From an uncultured Clostridia bacterium (lineage in GTDB: Bacteria > Bacillota > Clostridia > Oscillospirales > Ruminococcaceae): a stretch of 64,000 nt of DNA. Below the pieces are notes generated by a model, which was not told the DNA's origin, did not search any database, and worked only from the letters and a program-made list of their open reading frames with translations. A program made the translations under genes and the position numbers. Shown here in pieces: positions 43,081 through 51,093 of this stretch. The stretch covers positions 1-64,000 of the forward strand of contig CAMCOD010000008.1 of the NCBI GenBank assembly GCA_945876435.1. The letters run 5' to 3'. Numbering within the stretch: position 1 is the first letter of the stretch; each line of letters opens with the position of its first letter.

Positions 43081-44616
43081 GTGTCTCACGAAATCGTACT
43101 GATTTTGGACTTCGGCGGTCAGTATAATCAGCTTATCGCCCGCCGCGTTCGTGACATGGGCATCTACTGTGAAATCATGCCCTGGCGCAAAGCTACAGTA
43201 GAAGCGATCAAGGAAAAAAATCCGATCGGTATCATCTTCACAGGCGGTCCAAACAGTGTATATCTGGAGACTTCCCCCAGCGTTGACCGGGCTGTTTTTG
43301 ATCTGGGTATTCCTGTGTTGGGTATCTGCTACGGTCAGCAGCTCATGGCTTACACCCTTGGCGGTAAAGTAAGCCCAGGCGAAACCAAAGAATACGGCAA
43401 AACCAATACCACCTTTGACCCATCCTGTGTCCTGTTCCGTGATCTTCCGGAGCAATCCGTTACCTGGATGAGCCATACGGATCTGGTTACAGAACTGCCG
43501 GAAGGATTCCGGGTAACCGCTCATACGGATGCCTGTCCAGTGGTAGCCATGGAAAACGCGGAACGAAAATTCTACGGCGTACAGTTCCATCCGGAAGTGC
43601 TCCATTCCCAGTACGGTCTGAAAATGATCGAAAAATTCCTCTTTGATGTCTGCGGCGCTCACGGAGACTGGTCTATGGCCGGCTACTGTCAGACCGCCAT
43701 CAAGGACATTCAGGAAAAAGTGGGAGACGGCAAGGTTCTTCTGGCTCTCTCCGGCGGCGTTGACAGCTCTGTTGTTGCGAAACTGCTGTCCAAAGCCATC
43801 GGCAAACAGCTCACCTGTATTTTTGTTGACCATGGCATGATGCGTAAGAACGAGGGCGATGAAATCGAGGCTGTTTTCGGCAATGGTGACATCAACTTTA
43901 TCCGGGTTAACGCGGAAGAGCGCTTCCTGTCCAAGCTGGCCGGTGTGGAAGAGCCAGAGGCGAAACGGAAAATCATTGGCGAGGAATTTATCCGCGTCTT
44001 TGAGGAAGAAGCGAAAAAAATTGGCGCTGTTGACTTCCTGGCGCAAGGCACCATCTATGCGGATATTGTGGAATCCGGTACCGGTGACGCCGCTGTCATC
44101 AAGAGCCATCACAATGTAGGCGGTCTTCCGGACTACGTTGACTTCAAGGAAATCATCGAACCGCTTCGCCTGCTCTTCAAGGATGAGGTTCGCCGCCTTG
44201 GTAAGGAGCTTGGTCTTCCGGATTACCTGGTAAACCGCCAGCCATTCCCCGGCCCCGGTCTTGCTATTCGCGTGATTGGTGCCATCACCAAGGAAAAACT
44301 GGACATTCTTCGCGAAGCAGACTATATCTGGCGGGATGAGATCGCCAAAGCCGGTCTGGATAAAGAAGTAAGCCAGTACTTCGCAGTTCTGACTTCCATG
44401 CGCTCTGTCGGCGTAATGGGCGATGCCAGAACCTACGATTACACTCTGGCTCTGCGTGCAGTTACTACTGCCGACTTTATGACCGCTGACTGGGCGCGCA
44501 TCCCTTACGATGTGCTTGAAAAGGCATCCAGCCGCATTGTCAACGAAGTTGGCCACATCAACCGTATCTGCTACGACGTCACCTCTAAACCGCCGGCCAC
44601 CATCGAATGGGAGTAA
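43081..44616 (+). CDS. guaA: GMP synthase (glutamine-hydrolysing)
   Basis: A 511-residue enzyme converting XMP to GMP. The class I glutamine amidotransferase domain has [13 protein letters not shown] with the nucleophilic cysteine and FHPEVLHS with the histidine. The ATP-pyrophosphatase P-loop is [19 protein letters not shown], and the C-terminal dimerisation domain ends [15 protein letters not shown]. The start is GTG at 43081 ([16 protein letters not shown]), matching the family; the GTG at 43072 is possible. An integrase gene begins 179 bases downstream, and the 3' end of guaA is a known island insertion site. Confidence 0.95.
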   Translation: MSHEIVLILDFGGQYNQLIARRVRDMGIYCEIMPWRKATVEAIKEKNPIGIIFTGGPNSVYLETSPSVDRAVFDLGIPVLGICYGQQLMAYTLGGKVSPGETKEYGKTNTTFDPSCVLFRDLPEQSVTWMSHTDLVTELPEGFRVTAHTDACPVVAMENAERKFYGVQFHPEVLHSQYGLKMIEKFLFDVCGAHGDWSMAGYCQTAIKDIQEKVGDGKVLLALSGGVDSSVVAKLLSKAIGKQLTCIFVDHGMMRKNEGDEIEAVFGNGDINFIRVNAEERFLSKLAGVEEPEAKRKIIGEEFIRVFEEEAKKIGAVDFLAQGTIYADIVESGTGDAAVIKSHHNVGGLPDYVDFKEIIEPLRLLFKDEVRRLGKELGLPDYLVNRQPFPGPGLAIRVIGAITKEKLDILREADYIWRDEIAKAGLDKEVSQYFAVLTSMRSVGVMGDARTYDYTLALRAVTTADFMTADWARIPYDVLEKASSRIVNEVGHINRICYDVTSKPPATIEWE

Positions 44617-44795
44617 TTTCCAGCATTTTTCTTACAAATAATCCTTTAATTTAAGAGTTATATTTGTAGATATTTGCTATATTTGTTCCATTCTTGGCTT
44701 GGTTTGAGCCATTTAATTAAATACAATTTGTAACTTACCTCCTCCTATTTCAGTCAAACGTAGCCACTGTTTATGAAATATGAGGAGGTTTTGTT

Positions 44796-45779
44796 ATGCA
44801 AAAACGCAGTGGGAAAGTAACTATTTCTATGAGAGGAAATAGTAACAGGTTGCCCGATTTATACTTCAAAGAACTTGTCCAGTTATATGTCAAGGATTGT
44901 CACCGGAGAGGCGTTGAAAAGGTCACGACTGATGGCTATGAATTCGCCTGTCAGAAGTTCCTTGACTATTTGCAGGAGGATGTTCGCTGTTCTGAACTCA
45001 CCCAAGAGATGGTGGACGATTACCAGATGGATTTGGCTTCCAGAGTAAAAGCCCAGACAGTCAACAGTTATCTTTTCAAGATTTCCCCTGTTATTCACTT
45101 CGGCAAAGAAAAAGGTTATATCACAGAAGAAATCCAATTCTCACACATGGTTTACCAAGAGCATTTCAAGGATATTTACACAGAGGATGAAATCAAGAAA
45201 CTGCTCGTCAGACCGAAAACAGAGAAGTTCAACGAATACCGCACTTGGGTAATTATCAGCGTTTTTCTTGGCACTGGAATTCGTTCTTTGGAACTCCGCT
45301 CCATCCGTTGTAAAGATGTAAATATGACCGATGGTTATATCAATCTCATTCACACCAAGAGCAAAGAACCACGCATTGTGCCGCTTAGTGATACGCTCAT
45401 TCTCATCTTACAGGAATATATGCTGATTCGTGACGGAGAACCAGATGATTTCCTGTTCTGTAATATCTTTGGCGAAATGCTTGGGCGAGTTGCTCTGCAG
45501 TCCAGTGTTGCGAGATACAACAAGAGCCGTGGCGTTACCAAAACATCCATTCACCTGTTCCGTCATACATTCATTACTATGGAAGTGCGGGAAGGTATTG
45601 CCCCGATGGTGCTTCGTCGTATCACCGGCCACCGCAGCCTGAAATCTTTGGATGGATATTATAATCATAATATTGCCGACCTTCTTACCGCAGTCAACAG
45701 CACTTCCCCACTTGAAAAGTTCTCGCAGAAGAATCGCAAAGAATTTAATATGTCAAAACAGAAGAAAAGAAAACGATAA
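44796..45779 (+). CDS. Tyrosine recombinase/integrase
   Basis: A 327-residue site-specific recombinase. The N-terminal SAM-like core-binding domain covers about residues 25-120 (ELVQLYVKDCHRRGVEKVTTDGY). The catalytic domain has the first arginine in GTGIRSLELRSIRC, lysine in HTKSKEPRIVPLS, HLFRHTF (HxxR), TGHRSLKSLDGYY with the last histidine and the nucleophilic tyrosine. All catalytic residues are present, so it may be active. The tail is very basic (MSKQKKRKR). AGGAGG precedes the ATG. It is more AT-rich than neighbouring genes. Its place just behind guaA suggests an island remnant; no excisionase or relaxase is nearby. Confidence 0.9.
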   Translation: MQKRSGKVTISMRGNSNRLPDLYFKELVQLYVKDCHRRGVEKVTTDGYEFACQKFLDYLQEDVRCSELTQEMVDDYQMDLASRVKAQTVNSYLFKISPVIHFGKEKGYITEEIQFSHMVYQEHFKDIYTEDEIKKLLVRPKTEKFNEYRTWVIISVFLGTGIRSLELRSIRCKDVNMTDGYINLIHTKSKEPRIVPLSDTLILILQEYMLIRDGEPDDFLFCNIFGEMLGRVALQSSVARYNKSRGVTKTSIHLFRHTFITMEVREGIAPMVLRRITGHRSLKSLDGYYNHNIADLLTAVNSTSPLEKFSQKNRKEFNMSKQKKRKR

Positions 45780-45789
45780 AAACCAAATT

Positions 45790-45822
45790 GAAATAGACCG
45801 CTCCACGGCGGTCTATTTTTGT
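45790..45822 (+). terminator. Terminator after the integrase
   Basis: ATAGACCGC/GCGGTCTAT (45793-45801 with 45808-45816), loop TCCACG, then TTTTTG. Confidence 0.85.
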
Positions 45823-46035
45823 TTTATGCGGTTTTATTTAATCTACGGCATCAACTTTTGACAACTTTTTATTACTTTCGGCAACTCTTGAATCTTAATA
45901 TTCAAAAACAAAGATTCAGTCCAGTTCCACTCTGTATTTTTTGGCTTAATCATGCAGTTTATTTGATCTAATTTATTTTCTTTTTATTGTTTCGCTATTG
46001 TACGTTTATGTGCCAGAAGAAATCCGAGTGCCTGA
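45823..46035. other. AT-rich junction DNA between the integrase and the truncated ABC gene
   Basis: This stretch is markedly AT-rich, with no ORF, promoter or structure I trust. It ends at an in-frame TGA (46033-46035) where recognisable ABC-ATPase coding sequence begins, so the boundary of an insertion or deletion probably lies at its right end. Confidence 0.5.
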
Positions 46036-46743
46036 TATAATAAAGCGCTGAATGGCCTGAGTTTTCGCATGGCACAAGGAGAATTTACCGCCGTCATGGG
46101 TGCCTCCGGCTCCGGCAAAAGCACGCTGCTGAATGTCATTGCCACCATTGACCGCCCCAGCTCCGGCAGCATTCTTCTGGAAGGAATGGATGTTGCCGAG
46201 ATGCGGGAACAGGATCTGGCGGCATTTCGGCGGGACCGGCTGGGGTTTATCTTTCAGGAATACAATCTGCTGGACACTTTGACCGTAGCCGAAAACATCG
46301 TGCTGCCCCTGAATCTGCAAAAAAGGCCCGTCCGGGAAACACAGGACCGTCTCCAGGCTGTCGCCGCTTCTTTGGAGATTACGGATCAGCTCTCCAAGTT
46401 TCCCCGGCAGCTATCCGGCGGCCAGCGGCAGCGTGCCGCCTGCGCCCGGGCACTGATCACCCAGCCGGCGCTGATTCTGGCCGATGAGCCCACCGGCGCT
46501 CTGGACAGTGCCAACTCGAAAACTCTGATGCAGACCTTCACGGTGATGAATCAAAGTCTCGGTTCCACCATTCTGATGGTGACTCACGATGCCATAGTGG
46601 GTTCTTATGCCTCCCGCATCCTGTTTTTAAAGGACGGGAAGATCTGGAACGAGCTGTACCGTGGTGATCGTACCCGTCAGGCCATGTATCACGAGATTCT
46701 GAGTGCCATGGCAGTGCTGGGAGGTGAGGCGGATGTTCGCTAA
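46036..46743 (+). pseudogene. 5'-truncated Bce-type ABC transporter ATP-binding protein
   Basis: From the ATG at 46069 the frame gives 224 residues with Walker A MGASGSGKSTLL, signature [15 protein letters not shown], Walker [13 protein letters not shown] and H-loop MVTHDA, a MacB/BceA-type ATPase. Homologues have about 30 more N-terminal residues. In the DNA just upstream the same frame reads YNKALNGLSFR, which is clearly family sequence, back to a TGA at 46033, and everything beyond is unrelated AT-rich DNA. No ribosome site precedes the ATG. So the N-terminal beta strand is lost and expression is doubtful, although all catalytic motifs remain. The usual partner two-component genes (BceRS type) are absent. 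It overlaps the permease by 11 bases. Confidence 0.7.
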
Positions 46744-48715
46744 GCTGGCCTTACGCAATGTGAAACGCCAAATCAGCAATTACCTGATCTATTTTGTTAC
46801 GGTCGCCCTGAGCATCGCACTGATGTTCGCGGTCAACAACCTCAGCTACAGCGACCGGATTCGTGAGCTTTCTGAGATTTCGTCCGATATGCATACCATG
46901 TTCACCATGGTCACGATCCTGTCCTGTCTGGTCACGGCGCTGGTACTCAGTTACGCCACCGGCTTCATGCTGAAGCTGCGAAAAAAGGAATTTGGCATGT
47001 ACCTGACGCTGGGCATGACCCGTCGAAATATTCAAACACTGTTTGCCTGTGAGACAGGGATTTTGTCCTTTCTTGCCATGCTGGTGGGCATGGGTGCGGG
47101 ACTGGTGATCTTCCAGCTGGTTGTAGCGCTGTTCGCTTCCATCATGGAGCTTCCCTTCGCCATCTCCGCGTATTCCGCAAAGGGAATTCTGTTGACGCTG
47201 GCCGTCAGTCTTGGAATGTTTCTTCTGTCCACGCTGGTTTCCCTGCGGTATCTGAAAAAAACCACCATTTCAGATCTGTTGAAGAAGGAGTCTGCGGAGA
47301 AAAGTGAAAAATATCCTGTTTTCTGGTGTATTCTGTCAATCCTGACCGTATCGGGCCTAATTGGCAGTCTGATCGTTACCTACCAAAACCTGATGGCAGC
47401 GTTCCATGACCAGGATGGTGTGATCCTGCTTCTTTGGCTTTTGGTGGATTTGGTAATGGTCTTTTTATCTCACTTCACATTCTCCAGGACCATCGCCGGG
47501 ATGCTTCTGAGGAGCAACAAATTGAAAAACGGAGGCACCAACACGGTGGTTCTGCGGGGACTTTCCGGGAAAATGACCGTGAACTCCCTGCTCATTGGCG
47601 CTCTGGCCACACTTCTGGTGTTCGCCATTGCTATGTCCAATGTAGCGCTGGGGGAAAAGATTTACTCCGACCGCTCCATTGCGAAGGATTGTCCCTATGA
47701 CGTGATGGCAATGCTCGACTGCTCTGAGGAACCGGGTATTTCCATGGAAGAGGGCGAAAAAATCATCGAGAAATACAGCCCCATCCTATCCCGGATGGAT
47801 TTTCAGCTCTATTCCTCGGGAGAAACGACCCTTTGCAGCAGCATCCTTGGATATGACGTAATGGGCTGGACGGACAAATTCATGCCCTTGAGCCAGTTTA
47901 ATGCGCTGCTTACCGGCTGCGGCTATGATCCGGTCGCATTGGAAGGTCAGTATCTGCTTATCACTTTTGTTCAGGGAATTGGTGAAACGGATTTCTCCAA
48001 CAAAACCATCCATTTCAACGGAACCACCTACTCCTGGACAGGAAGCAGTACTCGATATCCCGAGTTTGCCCGGCGGGCATGGATGTATTTTGTCATGCCT
48101 GATGAAGCAGTGGCCGGTATGCCTGTTTCAAACGTCTGCGCCGCCTACACGCTGGAGAACAGCCGGCCAGACGCTATGGCAATGCTGAAAGATCTGACTT
48201 ATATACAGGAAACCGAGGACGGTCCGGAAGAACAGTGCGATTTTGCGATCAAAGAGGATTACCGCCTGTACAGCAACGCGAACGCGGGAACGTTGATCAT
48301 CGGTACACTGTATGTTTCCACCGTGTTCGTGTGCATGGCGCTGGCCATCCTCTCGGTGAAAACCCTTTCAACACTGGACGAGGAATGCAGACGCTATGCT
48401 GTGCTGTACCGTCTGGGGGCAGATGTCCGGATGCAGAAGTCCGCGCTGTTCCGGCAGATTGGTGCCTTTTTCCTGATGCCCTTTGCGTTTCCGCTTCTCA
48501 TGACCGTTCCCATGGGCGTGATTTTCGGCAAAGTCTATGAGATCTGGGATTTCCAGGGTTTGAGCGGTCAGAAGGCCATGGAAACCGCTGTCCTAATCTC
48601 TCTTGTGGTTGCGGGCGTATACGCCTTCTATTTTTTCATCACCTACCGCATCGCCTGTGATCATGTAATTTGCTATGGCCCGGAAAGCGGCGGAAAGACA
48701 GAACGTATTCTGTAA
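46733..48715 (+). CDS. Bce-type FtsX-domain ABC transporter permease
   Basis: A 660-residue permease like BceB/YxdM, transporters that sense or remove peptide antibiotics such as bacitracin. FtsX-like membrane domains lie at both ends, beginning LRNVKRQISNYLIYFVTVAL, with about ten hydrophobic segments in total. A large extracellular loop of roughly 200 residues (about 310-520) sits between helices 7 and 8, the expected sensor domain. The ATG at 46733 follows GGGAGGTGAGGCGG. The frame is intact, but its ATPase partner is truncated and the adjacent regulator pair is missing, so the system is probably non-functional unless another ATPase substitutes. Confidence 0.85.
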   Translation: MFAKLALRNVKRQISNYLIYFVTVALSIALMFAVNNLSYSDRIRELSEISSDMHTMFTMVTILSCLVTALVLSYATGFMLKLRKKEFGMYLTLGMTRRNIQTLFACETGILSFLAMLVGMGAGLVIFQLVVALFASIMELPFAISAYSAKGILLTLAVSLGMFLLSTLVSLRYLKKTTISDLLKKESAEKSEKYPVFWCILSILTVSGLIGSLIVTYQNLMAAFHDQDGVILLLWLLVDLVMVFLSHFTFSRTIAGMLLRSNKLKNGGTNTVVLRGLSGKMTVNSLLIGALATLLVFAIAMSNVALGEKIYSDRSIAKDCPYDVMAMLDCSEEPGISMEEGEKIIEKYSPILSRMDFQLYSSGETTLCSSILGYDVMGWTDKFMPLSQFNALLTGCGYDPVALEGQYLLITFVQGIGETDFSNKTIHFNGTTYSWTGSSTRYPEFARRAWMYFVMPDEAVAGMPVSNVCAAYTLENSRPDAMAMLKDLTYIQETEDGPEEQCDFAIKEDYRLYSNANAGTLIIGTLYVSTVFVCMALAILSVKTLSTLDEECRRYAVLYRLGADVRMQKSALFRQIGAFFLMPFAFPLLMTVPMGVIFGKVYEIWDFQGLSGQKAMETAVLISLVVAGVYAFYFFITYRIACDHVICYGPESGGKTERIL

Positions 48716-48814
48716 GACACAATAAACAAGGCTCAAGCCCAGACTGCCATATCAAACTTTGCATTTTATTTGATAATGCCGAACAAACCTCTGCAAAATA
48801 CACCATAATACATA

Positions 48815-48857
48815 GAAAGAAGGACAGGCTGTTCCCTTTTCAGCCTGTCCTTCTTTC
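48815..48857 (+). terminator. Terminator after the ABC permease
   Basis: Perfect 17-bp stem GAAAGAAGGACAGGCTG/CAGCCTGTCCTTCTTTC (48815-48831 with 48841-48857). Confidence 0.8.
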
Positions 48858-48926
48858 CTTAGCCATGATTTCCTTCCACGATCTTGTTAAAAGAGAAGCG
48901 GCATAAAAAGTCGGGGAGCTAAAATC

Positions 48927-49221
48927 ATGCCTTATCGCATTGGCAGACGCGCCTACCTGGACAAGCTGGATGAGGATCTTTCCACCGTGGACGGTAGTGA
49001 AGCGGAGATTTACAGCAAATTCAACGATATTGCCAGCGATAAAACCGCTATTTCCATCAGCCACCGCCTGTCCTCCTGCAAATACTGTGATTCAGCAGGG
49101 TACCCATGAACAGTTAATCGCTGACAAAAGCGGCAAATACCACGAGCTTTGGTATGCTTAGGCACAATACTACGACAAAGAACAGGAAAGAAAAGACCGG
49201 GATCCACCCGACCGCAAATAA
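48927..49221 (+). pseudogene. Fragment of an ABC exporter (C-terminal ATPase remnant)
   Basis: The first frame (48927-49109) contains AEIYSKFNDIASDKTAISISHRLSSCKYCD, the Walker B-to-H-loop part of an MsbA-like exporter ATPase. The C-terminal continuation VIQQGTHEQLIADKSGKYHELWYA lies in another frame, followed by TAG (49159-49161) and then AQYYDKEQERKD before a TAA at 49219. The join skips the strand after the H-loop, so a small deletion shifted the frame. The TAG sits where relatives have glutamine. The rest of the gene (membrane domain, Walker A) is absent. The 210 bases before it hold only a terminator. Confidence 0.75.
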
Positions 49222-49239
49222 CAGTCGGGTGGATCCCGG
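49190..49239 (-). terminator. Terminator after the anti-sigma gene
   Basis: 16-bp perfect stem CCGGGATCCACCCGAC/GTCGGGTGGATCCCGG (49197-49212 with 49224-49239), followed on the minus strand by TCTTTTCTTTC. Confidence 0.85.
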
Positions 49240-49245
49240 ATTGTG

Positions 49246-50472
49246 TTATGAACTGAAGATTGACAGCTTAATGTCCTCGATCATAAAGCTGTTGACCTCT
49301 GGACGCTGTTCCAGTGCCATTATTCCCTCCTTGCTGCCTATCACATAAACACCGTAGATCCCAATACCATTTTCATCAATGTAATCCAGCGCTTCTTTGT
49401 AATCCTTTGCGCTGTGGCCGTTAACGGCGCAGAGCGCCTTGAGGAAGTCCTCCAGATCGCACAAATAGCGCAACATGCTAAGGAAGTGTTCCTTTAACAG
49501 TTCCGCGTCGGTTTCTCCGTCCTTTTTTCTCCCCAGCAAAGAAAAGGCCGGGAACATGGCCTCAAATTCCTCTGTCGGCTCCAAAATTTGACCGCCATTG
49601 TTCATGGCAAAACCCATTTGCCGGTAGTAGGATGAGTCGCTAGTCCGCACCGCTGCCCAGTTGATGCTGCAATCCGCCCATTCCTCCTCCAGTTTCAGCA
49701 GTTCCTCCAGGCTGATATCCTGCGGGAAGGAGATATAGGCGCTGATTTGGGCACTTTTAGGCAGATCCGGCAGCGCGTCCCGGTACAGTTCCCGGCTGTC
49801 CGCCTGCTGCTCCCGATGCTCCACGCCATTGTCATCCACAAATACTACCTCGCTTGGCCCACGCTCGTAAAATACACCTGCCAAAGGGGTTTTAAAGAAC
49901 CACTGCCGATTGATGCCCTGCTGCTGTTCACCTTTTACCACCTTGCAGGTGAAATCTTTCTGCCCGTCAAAGGCATGAACGGAAGAAATGCGGATGTGAT
50001 AAGCCCCAAAGCCCAGCGGCTCCGCTTCCGCGCTAAACACGGTAGAACCGGGACAATGCAGTTCCGTAAACGCGCTTGCGCTGAGATACAGCGGCGAAAA
50101 GGAATTGATATACGTTTCATTTTCCTCTGTTTTTCCCTCCCGGATGTCCGGAACCCCCTCCACTGCCGCCAGTGGATCGTAAAACTGCCGGTTATAGGCA
50201 GGCAGACCCACATAATAGACCAGCGCGCCGGCTCCCAGCAGGATGGCGGCGCAGATGCCCACCATCTTCCACAGCCGTCGGTTGACTGCGGATCGGATCT
50301 TTTTCAGTTCCTGCCGGTCACTGCTCTCCGCTGTCGGAAGTTCTGAAAGCAATTTGTCACTGAGATACTCGTTGATCAACTCGTTTTTTTCCAATTCTTC
50401 CTCCACCAGACGTTTTTCCTCGTCGGTGGCGCTTCCATCCTTATATTTCTGCAATAATTCCGCGAATTTCAT
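49246..50472 (-). CDS. Membrane anti-sigma factor (Sigma_reg_N/Sigma_reg_C type)
   Basis: A 408-residue regulator. The cytoplasmic N-terminal part (FAELLQKYKDGSATDEEKRLVEEELEKNEL) would hold the sigma factor. A single transmembrane helix MVGICAAILLGAGALVYYVGL lies near residues 70-90, and a large extracellular domain follows. That arrangement matches clostridial anti-sigma factors with Sigma_reg_N and Sigma_reg_C domains. No zinc-binding HxxxCxxC motif is visible, so it is not a ZAS-type factor. It overlaps the sigma gene by 4 bases (ATGA). The signal sensed is unknown; proximity to Bce-type genes is suggestive only. Confidence 0.8.
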   Translation of the reverse strand: MKFAELLQKYKDGSATDEEKRLVEEELEKNELINEYLSDKLLSELPTAESSDRQELKKIRSAVNRRLWKMVGICAAILLGAGALVYYVGLPAYNRQFYDPLAAVEGVPDIREGKTEENETYINSFSPLYLSASAFTELHCPGSTVFSAEAEPLGFGAYHIRISSVHAFDGQKDFTCKVVKGEQQQGINRQWFFKTPLAGVFYERGPSEVVFVDDNGVEHREQQADSRELYRDALPDLPKSAQISAYISFPQDISLEELLKLEEEWADCSINWAAVRTSDSSYYRQMGFAMNNGGQILEPTEEFEAMFPAFSLLGRKKDGETDAELLKEHFLSMLRYLCDLEDFLKALCAVNGHSAKDYKEALDYIDENGIGIYGVYVIGSKEGIMALEQRPEVNSFMIEDIKLSIFSS

Positions 50473-50963
50473 TCCAAGTCCCCCTTCAGTAAGTCTCTGA
50501 GCTGTGTTCTTGCCCGATACAGCAGTGTGCGGACTGCTCCTGGCGTACGTCCGGTCATATCTGCGATCTGCTTCCCGCTGAATCCATGGAAATAAAAAAG
50601 CAGCAGCACCTCCCGGGTGGCCTCAGGCAACCGCAAAATAGCTTGGTACAGGCTTTTTTCCGCGTCCTTTTGCAAAATCTGATCCAGCGGATCTTGCTCA
50701 TCGGCCTTCAGCGGCAGATCATCAAGGGGAAACAGCCCTCGTTTCCGCTCTTTGCGCCGCTCATCAAGGAATGTGTTCTTGCACACCCGCAAAAGCCAGT
50801 ATTTCATGGATGGCGTCTCCCGATCGCAGGAGAGCAGAGCCTTGAAAAAAGTGTCGCTGGTCAGCTCCTGCGCCTTATGCCGGCTGCGGCACAGGGAGTA
50901 AGCGTACAGATAAACATCGTTGTAATAGCGCCGGTAAATGTCCTCAAGCAGATCCCCGTTCAT
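50469..50963 (-). CDS. ECF-type RNA polymerase sigma factor
   Basis: A 164-residue group IV sigma factor. Region 2 is DIYRRYYNDVYLYAYSLCRSRHKAQELTSDTFFKAL, and region 4 is LRLPEATREVLLLFYFHGFSGKQIADMTGRTPGAVRTLLYRARTQL; there is no region 3. It is co-transcribed with its anti-sigma factor, overlapping by 4 bases. ECF pairs usually autoregulate; the gap to pdp contains the palindrome ATGGTATACCAT but I could not assign an ECF promoter. Confidence 0.9.
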   Translation of the reverse strand: MNGDLLEDIYRRYYNDVYLYAYSLCRSRHKAQELTSDTFFKALLSCDRETPSMKYWLLRVCKNTFLDERRKERKRGLFPLDDLPLKADEQDPLDQILQKDAEKSLYQAILRLPEATREVLLLFYFHGFSGKQIADMTGRTPGAVRTLLYRARTQLRDLLKGDLE

Positions 50964-51040
50964 TCGCTCCGCCTCCTTTCACTGGATAAACGATGCAGAG
51001 GAAAAAATGTCACCGTTTATTCATGGACTTTTTTCTCCCA

Positions 51041-51052
51041 ATGGTATACCAT
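51041..51052. promoter_or_regulatory. Palindrome between the sigma gene and pdp
   Basis: ATGGTATACCAT is a perfect 12-bp palindrome midway in the divergent intergenic region. It could be an operator, or contain the -10 of either gene (TATACC on the plus strand). Confidence 0.35.
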
Positions 51053-51093
51053 AAGGATAACAAAGATCAAGCAGAAAGGACAGGGGTTTTCTT

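Noticed and set aside
44617-49245. Direct repeat of the guaA 3' end marking attL/attR
   Set aside because: I looked by eye for a second copy of the GAATGGGAGTAA end sequence in the following 4.6 kb and did not see one; boundaries of the island cannot be given.
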